NCBI GenBank assembly: GCA_040902925.1
Contig: JBBDWJ010000014.1
Coordinates: forward strand, 1-53,844
From: JBBDWJ01 sp040902925
Lineage (GTDB): Bacteria > Acidobacteriota > Terriglobia > Bryobacterales > UBA6623
Length of the DNA: 53,844 nucleotides
Direction of reading: 5' to 3'
Both the position numbers and the translations under genes were made by a program. The notes beneath the pieces are model-generated. The model was not told the origin of the DNA and made no database searches. It worked only from the letters and a program-made list of their open reading frames with translations. Shown here one piece after another: positions 17,133 through 25,766 of this stretch; position 1 is the stretch's first letter; each line of letters opens with the position of its first letter.

Positions 17133-17936
17133 CTAACGCGCAAGCCGTGTCAAATACGCCAGCAGGTCACGAAACTCCAGCGCCGAGAGACGGCGATCGT
17201 AGTCCGCGGGCATCAGCGAGCGGTCCGCGATTTCCACCCGCGCGACCTCAGCGACGCTTAACATGTGCAGCCGCCCTTCTTCGCTCAAGAGCTGATAGGA
17301 GAAGTTGTGCCGGTTCTTGAGCACACCGCTAATCCGTTCTCCTCCGTTGGTCGTGATCGTGGCCGGTTCATATCCCTTCGGAGGATGCGGCTTCGGCACG
17401 GTTAACGCCTCGCGCAACGCCCGCAGCGACAGCTTTGCCGCCACATCCGACAGATCTGGACCGAGCAGTCCGCCTCGTCCGTGGACCATGTGGCAGCGGC
17501 CGCACTCCGCTGGCCCCCAGAACAGCGCGGCGCCGTTTTTGCGGTCGCCATCCGTCGGCAAGTCGGCGGCCCTGGCCCGCAGGCTCCGGACGTAGGCGAC
17601 AATTCGCCAAACGTCGTCCTCGGCGAGGCCCGTCGGTGGCATGCCCGTGCCGGGAATGCCGTTGCGCACCGCGTCGAACAGCTCGGCGTCGGTACGCCGA
17701 ACATAGGAGCGCGCCGCGCCCAGAGCCGGTGCGCGATCGCCGACCGCGCCATCCACTCCATGACACACGGTGCAGGTTTCGTTGTAGAGGTCACGTCCGC
17801 GACTTACGACCTCGGCTCCCGCGCCGAGCGGATTGTTTTCGGCGCCGTACGTGGAAACGCCGCCGGCACTCAAGCAGAGCAGTCCCGCAAGAGAGAGGAC
17901 AGCGATCCTTCGGCGTTGTCGATTGAGCACCAGCAT
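17133..17936 (-). CDS. exported diheme cytochrome c with TIGR02603-like C-terminal heme domain
   Basis: The 267-aa protein begins with a signal peptide (RRRIAVLSLAGLLCLSAGG). A first class I cytochrome domain has CTVCH and the methionine region GTGMPPTGL. A second heme site CGRCH follows in FWGPAECGRCHMVHGRGG. The rest (GPDLSDVAAKLSLRALREAL, then GYEPATITTNGGERISGVL and a final SALEFRDLLAYL) resembles the heme-binding domain of TIGR02603, common in Planctomycetes and Acidobacteriota. It is most simply the electron acceptor of the PQQ dehydrogenase encoded 9 bp downstream. ATG 17936 places the signal peptide correctly; the frame continues upstream through the hairpin at 17967-17995 without a plausible product. 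Confidence 0.85.
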   Translation of the reverse strand: MLVLNRQRRRIAVLSLAGLLCLSAGGVSTYGAENNPLGAGAEVVSRGRDLYNETCTVCHGVDGAVGDRAPALGAARSYVRRTDAELFDAVRNGIPGTGMPPTGLAEDDVWRIVAYVRSLRARAADLPTDGDRKNGAALFWGPAECGRCHMVHGRGGLLGPDLSDVAAKLSLRALREALTVPKPHPPKGYEPATITTNGGERISGVLKNRHNFSYQLLSEEGRLHMLSVAEVARVEIADRSLMPADYDRRLSALEFRDLLAYLTRLAR

Positions 17937-17966
17937 GTCTCCGCTACCGGAGATTATGCCAGGGTT

Positions 17967-17995
17967 GGTCCCTCGAGGCTTTCCTCGAAGGGACC
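17967..17995. other. strong hairpin between TonB receptor and cytochrome genes
   Basis: GGTCCCTCGAGG pairs with CCTCGAAGGGACC apart from one bulged base, giving about 12 bp around a short loop. On the minus strand, in which the flanking genes run, no T-run follows, so it is not a classical terminator. On the plus strand GGCCCTCGTTTT follows. It could protect the 3' end of the receptor mRNA or lower expression of the downstream cytochrome and dehydrogenase genes. Confidence 0.55.
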
Positions 17996-18037
17996 GGCCC
18001 TCGTTTTGGACAGTACGACGCCGCCTAGTGGCACAAC

Positions 18038-21000
18038 TCAAAAACGGTACTTCAGAGCGAACTGAATGATGCGGGCGTCGCCGGCCATGCCAGCCGCTCC
18101 TTGACTGCTGGTGCGGATCACACCGAATGTGTTCGGTGCGGTGATCGCGATCCCCGGAGCCCCCAGGTTCACGTGATTGAACAGATTGAAGAACTCGGCG
18201 CGGAACTGCAAGGCGTTCGACTCCGAGAAGCGAAACTCCTTATTCGCCGAGAAGTCCACCTGGGCCAAGCCCGGCAGATAGATCGGCATTCGCGAAGCGT
18301 TGCCAAACCGGCCGTCGGGCGGGCGCGTGAATGCGGCCGTGTTGAACCAGCGATCTCGCGAGCGGTCTCCACGCGAAAGCTGCGCTTGCTGGCCCGCGAC
18401 CACGTCGGGGCGCGAGCTGACGCCCGTGACGGTGATGTCTCCAACGCCGGAGAGCGTCGTGGCGAAGCCGGTCTGCAAGGTTGTGATCGTCGATACCTGC
18501 CAGCCGCCCAGCAGGGCTCGCGTCACCGCGGATGTTGCGCCGCGGAAAAACGGAATGTCGTAGATCATCGATACCGACATGCGGTGAGCGATGTCGAATG
18601 TGGCCGGCGCTTTCTCGGCCGAGAGATTGAAGAAATCCTGCAATCCGCCAAGAAACGTGCCGCCGCCCACCGAGCTGATATCGGCGTTGCTGAGGGCCTT
18701 CGACCAGGTGTAAGCGCCGAGGAACGACAGGCCGCGGCCCACGCGCCGCTCGGCTTTGAGTTGCAGCGAATGGTAGATCGAGTGGCCGATCGCCTTGGTC
18801 ACGCCAATGCGATCGAAGCCCTGAAAGGGCCGCCGCGAGGCCAGCGACGGCGCGCCAGCCGGCACGATCGGCTCCAGCGGACGGTTGCCGTCAAACGTCA
18901 TCGTCAGGCCGGTGCCTTTCGATCCGACGTAGCCGAGATCGACGAGCACGTCGAGCGGCAGCTTTTTCTGCAGGGTCAGGTTCCACTGCTGCGTGTATGA
19001 CGTGTGCTGGTCAGGGTCGAATCCCCCTGCGCCGAACAAGCCCGCGCGGGTCTGCCCGCTGCCCTGAAAGGCGGTTTCGACATCGATGGGGTTGTTGAAC
19101 GTTCCCGTGAAGGAGAACGTCTTGACGATCGGCGGGTTCAGCGTCAGCGTGGTCCAGGTGTTGGTGATCTCCGGCGTGAAATAGACGCCGTAGCCGCCGC
19201 GCACTACGAAATCCTGCGACCAGGGCGTCTTGTAAGCGAAGCCGAACCGCGGGCCGAAGTCGTTCTTGTCGCTGTTGACCAGGTTGGTGGGGACGCCCGT
19301 GGTATCGGCGATATCGGGGAAGCCTTTGAACCATTGCGCCGACGGCGTGAAGCCCGGAACGGCGCCATTGAGGCCGAAGTTCACCGCGGTCCCTCGTTGG
19401 GACGGCGCCGTGAAGTACTCATACCGCAGGCCCCAGTTGAGCGTCAGGTTCGGCGTTGCCTTCCAGTCATCCTGGAAATAGTAGGCGTGCCAGAAGTTGT
19501 TCATGCGCGTGGCGAACGGTTCGACGCTGACTTCGGCGCTGGTGGCCAGGCCCAGCAGGAAGGTGGCGAACTGGTGCTCGCGGACCTGCGCGGCGCCGCC
19601 CGACGCAGTCCGGCCATCGAAAGTGAAGCTGCCGCGCGGATTCACCGATTCGTCGAAGGTCCAGTTGCGGCGGGCGAACAATCCCCCGAATTTGAACGAA
19701 TGGCTGCCGCGAATCCAGGTCAGGTTGTCGCTGAACTGCCAGAGCTGATTGAGCCGGTCACGCGGGCCGATGCCGCGCACGGTCGGCAACGTATAGCCCG
19801 CGCCGAAGCCCGGAGCGCCGAAATTGCGGGGGTCAGTCGAAACGCCCGGGATGCCGATCTTGTTAGCGATATCGAGTTCGGGGTTGTCTGTGGTGCCGAA
19901 AAACTCGTGCTCAAAAAACCGGTGCCAGCCGATGCGCGCTTCATTGATCAGCGTGGATGAGAAGATATGCACGTCGGCCAGGCTTAGGTTTTGCGCCCGG
20001 CCTGTATTGCCGCGCGTGTCCCAAGTGAAGTTAGGCACCGTGTCGTCGCTTTGTTCGTTGTACATATAGCTGCCGTACATCGAGTTCTTCTCGGTGAACC
20101 GGTAGTCGGCGCGGCTGATGTACTGGTCCTGGTCGATCGGCGCCGAGGCAGCCGGCGGACGATAATTCACCGCAGCTTCATTGGCGTTCGGTGCGGGCAC
20201 GTAGTCGCGCAAAAAAGTGCTGGCGTAGTTCCTGATGCGGGAGCCGGGAATCTGGTTGTTGGCAAATGGCTGCCCTGTGGCCGGGTCGAAAATCGTGCCC
20301 GAAAAGGCGGAGAAATCGCCTGTGCGGTAGGCCGTGGGCGGAATGAACAGGTTCTGCTGCCCTTGGCCGGCGATGAGGCGGCCTGATTCCCAGTTGAAGA
20401 AAAAGAATGCCTTCTCCTTCACGATGGGGCCGCCGAGGTTCGCGCCATACTGATTGCGGTTCAGCCTCGCTGGTTTGGCGTCTGGAGAATACGGCGTGAA
20501 CGCAGCAACCGCCGAGAACGCATCATTGCGATTGAACCACCAGGCGCCGCCGTGAAAGGCGTTCGTGCCAGCTTTCGTCATCAGGTTGACCTGTCCGCCG
20601 GGAGCTCCACCTACGTCGGAAGAATAGGTAGACGACTGCACTTTGAACTGTTCGATGGCGTCGATCGAGGGCGAGAAGCTAAAACTATAGCTGTCGAGAT
20701 CCATCGCCTCGATGCCGTCATAGTAGAAGCGGTTCTGCGTGTCACGCGCGCCGTTGGCCGACATGCCGACGGCCTGCCCCACCGAGCCGCGCAAGCGCCG
20801 CACGGTGATCGAGCCGGGCGTGCCGGGGTTGACTCCCGGCGTCAGCAGCGCAAGCTGCACGAAGGACCGGCCATTGAGCGGCAGCTCGACGACCTTCTGG
20901 CTGTCGATGACGGTGCCGACCGTGGCGTCTTCGGTCTGCAGGTTCAACGCGCCCGCCTCCACCGAGATCGTCTCGGTTACCTCGCCCACTCGGAGCACGA

Positions 21001-21331
21001 TATTCAGGCGCAGCACCTGATCGACATTGAGCGCGAAGTTCGTCACCTCGGATTTCTGGAACCCGGCGGCTTCGACCGCGAGCCGGTACGTGCCGATCGC
21101 CAGGAACGGGAACTCGTAGTGGCCGACCTCGTTGGTCGTCGTTGTGCGCGTCTGGTTCGTCTGGACGCTAGTAATCGTTACGTTCGCAGCGGCGACGACC
21201 GCTTCGGTCGGGTCGGTGACCGTTCCGACTACTTTGGCCGTGATCGCCTGCGAATAGGTTCTCGCGGGGATCAGGACAACAAGCATGGCCAACACCATGC
21301 ATAGGAGCAATACATACTTCCTGTTTATCAT
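18038..21331 (-). CDS. Oar-like TonB-dependent receptor with carboxypeptidase-regulatory domain
   Basis: The 1097-aa outer-membrane protein has a signal peptide (residues 1-28), then a CarboxypepD_reg-like beta-sandwich (about 30-115; GTVTDPTEAVVAAANVTIT). A plug domain follows (about 120-250; VVELPLNGRSFVQLALLTPGV), then a large beta-barrel ending in the aromatic C-terminus FALKYRF expected for BAM recognition. This is the Oar-like architecture abundant in Acidobacteriota; these proteins are thought to import glycans or other large ligands, but ligands are mostly unknown. The start has GAGGT 8 nt upstream. It heads the gene order receptor, cytochrome, PQQ dehydrogenase, about 100 bp before the cytochrome gene, and lies downstream of two PIG-L-like genes on the same strand. 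Confidence 0.93.
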   Translation of the reverse strand: MINRKYVLLLCMVLAMLVVLIPARTYSQAITAKVVGTVTDPTEAVVAAANVTITSVQTNQTRTTTTNEVGHYEFPFLAIGTYRLAVEAAGFQKSEVTNFALNVDQVLRLNIVLRVGEVTETISVEAGALNLQTEDATVGTVIDSQKVVELPLNGRSFVQLALLTPGVNPGTPGSITVRRLRGSVGQAVGMSANGARDTQNRFYYDGIEAMDLDSYSFSFSPSIDAIEQFKVQSSTYSSDVGGAPGGQVNLMTKAGTNAFHGGAWWFNRNDAFSAVAAFTPYSPDAKPARLNRNQYGANLGGPIVKEKAFFFFNWESGRLIAGQGQQNLFIPPTAYRTGDFSAFSGTIFDPATGQPFANNQIPGSRIRNYASTFLRDYVPAPNANEAAVNYRPPAASAPIDQDQYISRADYRFTEKNSMYGSYMYNEQSDDTVPNFTWDTRGNTGRAQNLSLADVHIFSSTLINEARIGWHRFFEHEFFGTTDNPELDIANKIGIPGVSTDPRNFGAPGFGAGYTLPTVRGIGPRDRLNQLWQFSDNLTWIRGSHSFKFGGLFARRNWTFDESVNPRGSFTFDGRTASGGAAQVREHQFATFLLGLATSAEVSVEPFATRMNNFWHAYYFQDDWKATPNLTLNWGLRYEYFTAPSQRGTAVNFGLNGAVPGFTPSAQWFKGFPDIADTTGVPTNLVNSDKNDFGPRFGFAYKTPWSQDFVVRGGYGVYFTPEITNTWTTLTLNPPIVKTFSFTGTFNNPIDVETAFQGSGQTRAGLFGAGGFDPDQHTSYTQQWNLTLQKKLPLDVLVDLGYVGSKGTGLTMTFDGNRPLEPIVPAGAPSLASRRPFQGFDRIGVTKAIGHSIYHSLQLKAERRVGRGLSFLGAYTWSKALSNADISSVGGGTFLGGLQDFFNLSAEKAPATFDIAHRMSVSMIYDIPFFRGATSAVTRALLGGWQVSTITTLQTGFATTLSGVGDITVTGVSSRPDVVAGQQAQLSRGDRSRDRWFNTAAFTRPPDGRFGNASRMPIYLPGLAQVDFSANKEFRFSESNALQFRAEFFNLFNHVNLGAPGIAITAPNTFGVIRTSSQGAAGMAGDARIIQFALKYRF

Positions 21332-21785
21332 CTACTTTTACCTCGCAACCAAAAGACCCAAAACAACGACCCTCCCCGGAGGGCGGAGTCAGTTCCCGAT
21401 CGTTAGAGCGGGACGCAGGAGACCAATCCGGAACCCCTGATGAAGCTTCAAGCCCTGTCGAATGCTGAGAACAGCCAAGGCCGCAAGATTCCTCAGCGAT
21501 CGGAGAGCTATCCCGGTACAATCCGCCCTAAAGACGTCGTTGCGGATAACCGGGCTTCGTGATTTTTGACGGTGAAAGTTCTGGGTTCAGCGCGGCAGAG
21601 CGGTACTGAGCTCGGCCTGAATGAAGTGTGGCGCGAACCGCATTCTGCCTCCTTTCGCGTCTCAAAGGAAGCCGCTCGAAGGGCGTCTGCAGTCCGTAAT
21701 AAATCCAGTCTATACCGCCCTGGAGCTCAAGCGTCAAGACAAAATGGGCGGTTTAACCCGTAAGGCGGATGTCCCAATATCGGGA
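21332..21785. other. leader/promoter region of TonB receptor gene
   Basis: This 454-bp gap lies between the PIG-L-like gene at 21786-22760 and the TonB receptor, both on the minus strand. A compact hairpin CCCTCCCCGGAGGG (21371-21384) sits about 40 nt before the receptor start, in what would be its 5' leader. No clear -10/-35 pair or terminator is visible, and no protein gene is supported. Confidence 0.4.
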
Positions 21786-22760
21786 TTAACGTGGTGTGTC
21801 GCCGGTCAAGGGGGCGGCTTGCGCGGCAGGCCGGGCATGTTCGCGGATGTGCTCTGGCAGACCAGTGGCGCGGCCCAGGTAGTTGAACTCCTCGGCATGG
21901 CGCAACCCGTGCTTGAGTCCCACCGCGGCGGCGAGGTCTTCGAGGTAAGCGCGAATCAGTTGGACGGTGGAGTTCTCGTTGAGCTCGCGCAGCAGCTCAT
22001 GCGGCCTGCCTGCGAGATCGAGACGCTGGCGCGTTTGAAGCGCATAACGACTGTTCGAAGTCTTGAGTTCCAGTATGGCCCGCACCTTGCGGTCGAACGT
22101 CGAACCGATGTCCATATGCCGCAATTGGGCCTGCCCTTCGCCGCCCTCTCGCGGCCGGTAAGGGCGATGAGGAATGTAGAAATAATATTCGCGAGCAGCA
22201 TACCCGCCATAGCCGATGTAGGTCATCTCCTGAACGAAATAGCCGCCTCCGCCGTAAGGCGCCTCTTCCGCCATGCGGCCCACGCGGTAAACGTCGTCGT
22301 CATTGAGGTAATGCGCATACCAATCAGGGAAAAACATCGTCTGCGGCTTATAGAATCGCACCATCGTCATGACCTGATTTCGCATCTCGCTGCTGGAGAT
22401 GTAGGCCAGCTCGCCGCTCTTGTGCCCGAGGTTGAGCACTTCCTTGACGCCGAGCTGCCGCGCGGCGCGTTCACCCTCCTCATTGTTGGCCAGGCGCGTG
22501 GCGGCTGGTCCAAGCCCGGTCGAGTCCTTCTCGTCGTTGCCGAACTGCAGGACATAAACGGGCCGGCCTTGCTCGATCATTTTTGCCAGCGTGCCGCCGG
22601 CGCCGAAAAGGTAGTCGCGGGCCGAAGCGGTAATGACCAGCACGGCATTCGGCTCGGGTTTTTCCGCGGCCGCTGCCGCCGGCGCGAAGACGCCAAGCGC
22701 GGCCAGAGCGCTCAACAGTCCTCGCCGCAGGGTGTAGGTGCTCATTTGCCATCCACTCAT
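21786..22760 (-). CDS. exported PIG-L-fold protein with degenerate metal site (paralog 1)
   Basis: The 324-aa protein has a signal peptide (LLSALAALGVFAPAAAAA) and a PIG-L deacetylase fold. At the catalytic HPDDE position it reads A45-S-A-R-D-Y50, so the zinc His and the catalytic Asp are gone. The family's late PDH zinc motif is replaced by LNDDDVYRVGRMAEEA. Segments shared with the four neighbouring paralogs remain: GAGGTLAKM, GNDEKDS, the SSSEMRNQ helix and the C-terminal AEEFNY. This suggests a pseudoenzyme, for example a binding or partner subunit, although a different metal site cannot be excluded. It overlaps the stop of the upstream paralog by 4 bp (ATGA), so the two are translationally coupled. 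Confidence 0.82.
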   Translation of the reverse strand: MSGWQMSTYTLRRGLLSALAALGVFAPAAAAAEKPEPNAVLVITASARDYLFGAGGTLAKMIEQGRPVYVLQFGNDEKDSTGLGPAATRLANNEEGERAARQLGVKEVLNLGHKSGELAYISSSEMRNQVMTMVRFYKPQTMFFPDWYAHYLNDDDVYRVGRMAEEAPYGGGGYFVQEMTYIGYGGYAAREYYFYIPHRPYRPREGGEGQAQLRHMDIGSTFDRKVRAILELKTSNSRYALQTRQRLDLAGRPHELLRELNENSTVQLIRAYLEDLAAAVGLKHGLRHAEEFNYLGRATGLPEHIREHARPAAQAAPLTGDTPR

Positions 22761-23689
22761 AACTTGGGCACGGCTCGCTCGAGAGCGTGAGGCGGAACGG
22801 CCTCACCGGGACCAACGTAGTTGAACTCTTCGCCGTGCTGGAAACCGTGCTTCTCACCCATCGTCGCCGCAAGTTGATGGACCCAGGCGCGCGCCAGGGC
22901 CTGAACCAGCTTCTCGTCGAGCGGCTCCAGAAGCTCGCTCGATCGTACGGCGGCGTTCAAACGCGCGCGCAGGACCTGCGCCCGAAACCGGTTGCGCGTG
23001 CGCAGCATCGCCAGAGCCGTGGCCTTGGCGTCGAGCACGCTGCCGATATAGACGCCGAGAAGGCGCGCGCTCTGCTCGCCGCCTTCCGCGCGGCGGTAAG
23101 GCCGGTCCACTGGATAGTAGTAGACTTCCGGAACGCTGTGAGGCGTCAGATCCATGCGCGCCAGCTCGACTGCGAAAGTAGAGGCGCCGCTGTACCCCCA
23201 AGCCTCCTCGGCCATGCGGCCCACAAAATAAATGTCCCAGTCGGGCTGAAAGTGAACGTAGGGGTCAGGAATGAAAATCTTCTTCGGGCGCAGGTGGCGG
23301 ATCAGGGCGAACAGTTGGTTCCGCATTTCCGTGCTCGAAACGTAGCCGATCTCACCCGACTTATGCTCCATGTAGACCGCGTCGGCGAAACCCAGGTACT
23401 CAGCGGCAGCCTTGCCTTCCTGAATGTTGGCCCGTCGGGTCTCGGCGGGTGACAGTCCCGCGGATTCCTTTTCGTCGTTGCCGAAATGAGCAATGTGAAT
23501 TTCGTATCCATCCAGCGCCATTTGGGCCAGGGTCCCGCCGGCGCCGATCAGGTAGCCGGCTGAATCGGCGGTAACCACGAGAACTTTCGCGGGGACCGCG
23601 GTTTCGGCGCGAAGCGGCGCCGGACTCGGCAGCATCATGAGCCCAAGCAGTGCCGCGCCGTGCAGCAACGTCGGTCGAAGGTCGGTCAT
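22757..23689 (-). CDS. exported PIG-L-fold protein with degenerate metal site (paralog 2)
   Basis: The 310-aa protein has a signal peptide (LLHGAALLGLMMLPSPAPLRA) and the PIG-L fold. The catalytic motif is A41-D-S-A-G-Y46, which lacks the zinc His and both Asp residues of HPDDE. The second motif reads QPDWDIYFVGRMAEEAWG, with no zinc His. It is closest to paralog 1 (shared HKSGE, STEMRNQ, VGRMAEEA, EEFNYVG). It is the first gene of the minus-strand pair and diverges from the plus-strand trio across a 99-bp gap. Family members remove acetyl groups from N-acetylglucosamine-type sugars; this one probably cannot, and may act as a partner or ligand-binding protein. Confidence 0.82.
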   Translation of the reverse strand: MTDLRPTLLHGAALLGLMMLPSPAPLRAETAVPAKVLVVTADSAGYLIGAGGTLAQMALDGYEIHIAHFGNDEKESAGLSPAETRRANIQEGKAAAEYLGFADAVYMEHKSGEIGYVSSTEMRNQLFALIRHLRPKKIFIPDPYVHFQPDWDIYFVGRMAEEAWGYSGASTFAVELARMDLTPHSVPEVYYYPVDRPYRRAEGGEQSARLLGVYIGSVLDAKATALAMLRTRNRFRAQVLRARLNAAVRSSELLEPLDEKLVQALARAWVHQLAATMGEKHGFQHGEEFNYVGPGEAVPPHALERAVPKL

Positions 23690-23788
23690 TGCGTCACCGG
23701 ATTCTCTGCCAACTCTACGCTATCCGTCCAAGTCAGGCATTGTTTCATCCGGACCCTTTGATAGTCTAGGATAGCTGGCATTGCGTAG
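23690..23788. promoter_or_regulatory. divergent promoter region of PIG-L-like operons
   Basis: These 99 bp separate the minus-strand PIG-L-like pair from the plus-strand trio, so both promoters should lie here. A weak plus-strand candidate is TTGTTT, 16 nt, TAGTCT near 23747-23774. No palindrome convincing enough to call an operator was seen. The shared region suggests joint regulation of all five genes. Confidence 0.45.
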
Positions 23789-24733
23789 ATGACGACCCGG
23801 CCGATCAACAGAAATCGTTGGATCGCAGCGCTTGTACTCTGCGGCAGCGTTTGCGCTGTTGCCGCGCCGTTGCCCTTGGGAGACATTCCGCCGGGGAAAG
23901 CATTCCTGGTCATCCAGCCGCATCACGATGATCACACCTGGCAGTATGGGTTCGGCGGTCTGATTGCAAAGATGGCCGACGCCGGCTGGCGCGGAACCTA
24001 TGTACGCGTGACGAACGACGAGAAGGACGGCCCGCACGGTTGGGCCAAGAATGACCTCGTCAACGAGGCCGAAACTCTCGAAGCCACCAAAAACCTCGGC
24101 ATCGAGCGGGTCGTCAGCCTCAACTGGCGGAACGATCACATGGACTCGGTCCCCATCAACGAGCTGCGGGCGCAGCTCATCCTCTTGATTCGTCAGTTAC
24201 GGCCCGACGCCGTGATGGCCTACAACCCCTGGGGACACTATGACCGCAACCCTGACCACCGGATCGTCGCTCGCGCGGTGGGGGAAGCCGTATGGCTGGC
24301 AGGTTACGCCAATGCCTACCCCGAGCATTTCAAGCTCGGGCTGGAGCCGCATCGCGTGCCTTATCGCTACTACTCGCAGCGCGGCGACTACGGCAAAGGT
24401 TACGAGCCCAACATTGCGATCGAGCTGAACGAGAGCCAGGTGGCGCGTAAAGCAAAATCCTATTGGCTGCATCGCAACGTGCGGCTGAGGCCCGAAACCG
24501 CGCGCGGCATCCGTCAGGCGCTCGAACAGCGCGGCCTGACAATCCCTGAGTTGGAAGCACTTGACGATGAGCAAGCGACCCAGAAACTGCAGGAATGGTC
24601 CATGGAATGGATCTCCGCGAAGCGGGGTAGTGAAAACGGCGTGAAGTACGCCGAGGTCTTTTATTTCATGGACGAGTGGCACGATCTGCCGGGGCTGCGC
24701 GAGTACCTGGATAAAAACGCGGTGGCGAAATGA
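23789..24733 (+). CDS. exported PIG-L-family deacetylase with intact HHDDH site (paralog 3)
   Basis: The 314-aa protein has a signal peptide (IAALVLCGSVCAVAA). The metal and catalytic motif is P44-H-H-D-D-H49, which aligns with HPDDE: H45 and D48 as zinc ligands and D47 as base, with the usual Glu replaced by His. The second zinc motif NPDH (154-157, H157) is present in YDRNPDHRIVARA. It should therefore be an active periplasmic N-acyl hydrolase, probably acting on an acetylated amino sugar or glycoconjugate. The TNDEKDG loop and C-terminal YAEVFYF are shared with the other paralogs. It is the first gene of the plus-strand trio and overlaps the next gene by 4 bp. Confidence 0.88.
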   Translation: MTTRPINRNRWIAALVLCGSVCAVAAPLPLGDIPPGKAFLVIQPHHDDHTWQYGFGGLIAKMADAGWRGTYVRVTNDEKDGPHGWAKNDLVNEAETLEATKNLGIERVVSLNWRNDHMDSVPINELRAQLILLIRQLRPDAVMAYNPWGHYDRNPDHRIVARAVGEAVWLAGYANAYPEHFKLGLEPHRVPYRYYSQRGDYGKGYEPNIAIELNESQVARKAKSYWLHRNVRLRPETARGIRQALEQRGLTIPELEALDDEQATQKLQEWSMEWISAKRGSENGVKYAEVFYFMDEWHDLPGLREYLDKNAVAK

Positions 24734-25734
24734 AAGGGCATCGTCGCTTCTGCCGTGCCGCGAATCTCTCCGGAAGGTCTATCCGTCTTCGCCTGACCTT
24801 GTTCCGGCTCGGCATTTGCGCCGCTGCTCTACTCGCCATGTTCGTCGTTCCTGGCATACACGCCGAGGCCCTGCCGCTCGCAAAGCTTCCCCGCGGCAAG
24901 GTCTTCATGGTCATCGAGCCTCACCACGACGACCACACGACCGATTACGGAATGGGCGGCTTGATCGCGCGCCTCATCGACGAAGGCTATACCGGCTATT
25001 ACGTACGAGCGTCGAACGACGAGAAGGATGGCCGTCATGGCTACCCGCTGAACGACATGATCAACCTCAAGGAGAGCCGGGCGGCTACGAAGATTCTGGG
25101 CATCGACGAGGTGATCAGCCTGAACTGGCGCAACGACTATATGGATCCGATTCCGCTGCAGGAGTTGCGCGGCCAGTTGATACTGCTGATCCGCAAATAC
25201 CGGCCCGATGTCGTGCTGGGTCACGATCCCTGGGCGCATTACGACCGCAACCCGGATCATCGCAAGGTAGCGCGGGCGCTGGCGGAGGCTTTTTGGATGG
25301 CTGGTCAAGCCAACGTCCACCTCGAGCACCTGCGTTTAGGATTGAAGCCGCACCGCGTGCCCTACCTTTTCCTCAAGGCGCGCGTGGATTACGGACGCGG
25401 TCATTGGCCCAATGTGGCGGTCGAACTGACCGAATCGCAGGTACGCCGTAAGCAGAGAGCGTATTCCGCGCATCGCAACGTCTACGCCAACCCCGCCACC
25501 GCGGGTGCGGTGCGGCGCCAGTTGGCCGGCGAGAACCTGGTTGTGCCCGAGATCGAGGGTCTCAGCGACCAGGCGGCCGCCGTGCTGTTTGAGGAATGGC
25601 ACATGGACTGGATCTCGGGCAAACGCGGCGCCGAAAACGGCGTTCGTTACGCCGAGGTGTACTGGTTCCGCGATGAATTCGATCATCTGCCGGGGCTGGA
25701 GGAATACATCCGGCGGAATGCGGTTCAACAATGA
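24730..25734 (+). CDS. exported PIG-L-family deacetylase with intact HHDDH site (paralog 4)
   Basis: The 334-aa protein has a long N-terminal leader with a hydrophobic core (GICAAALLAMFVVPGIHA, cleavage near residue 45). It then carries P64-H-H-D-D-H69 (H65, D67, D68) and YDRNPDH with H177, so all zinc and base residues of the PIG-L family are kept. It is much closer to paralog 3 than to the degenerate members (LNWRND, LRLGLKPHRVPY, WISGKRGAENGVRYAEV). It is most likely the second active deacetylase, with a slightly different substrate. Start and stop codons overlap both neighbours by 4 bp, so translation is coupled along the operon. Confidence 0.88.
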   Translation: MKGHRRFCRAANLSGRSIRLRLTLFRLGICAAALLAMFVVPGIHAEALPLAKLPRGKVFMVIEPHHDDHTTDYGMGGLIARLIDEGYTGYYVRASNDEKDGRHGYPLNDMINLKESRAATKILGIDEVISLNWRNDYMDPIPLQELRGQLILLIRKYRPDVVLGHDPWAHYDRNPDHRKVARALAEAFWMAGQANVHLEHLRLGLKPHRVPYLFLKARVDYGRGHWPNVAVELTESQVRRKQRAYSAHRNVYANPATAGAVRRQLAGENLVVPEIEGLSDQAAAVLFEEWHMDWISGKRGAENGVRYAEVYWFRDEFDHLPGLEEYIRRNAVQQ

Positions 25735-25766
25735 GGGTCAAGTCGACGATGCTCGCTGGAGGCCAA

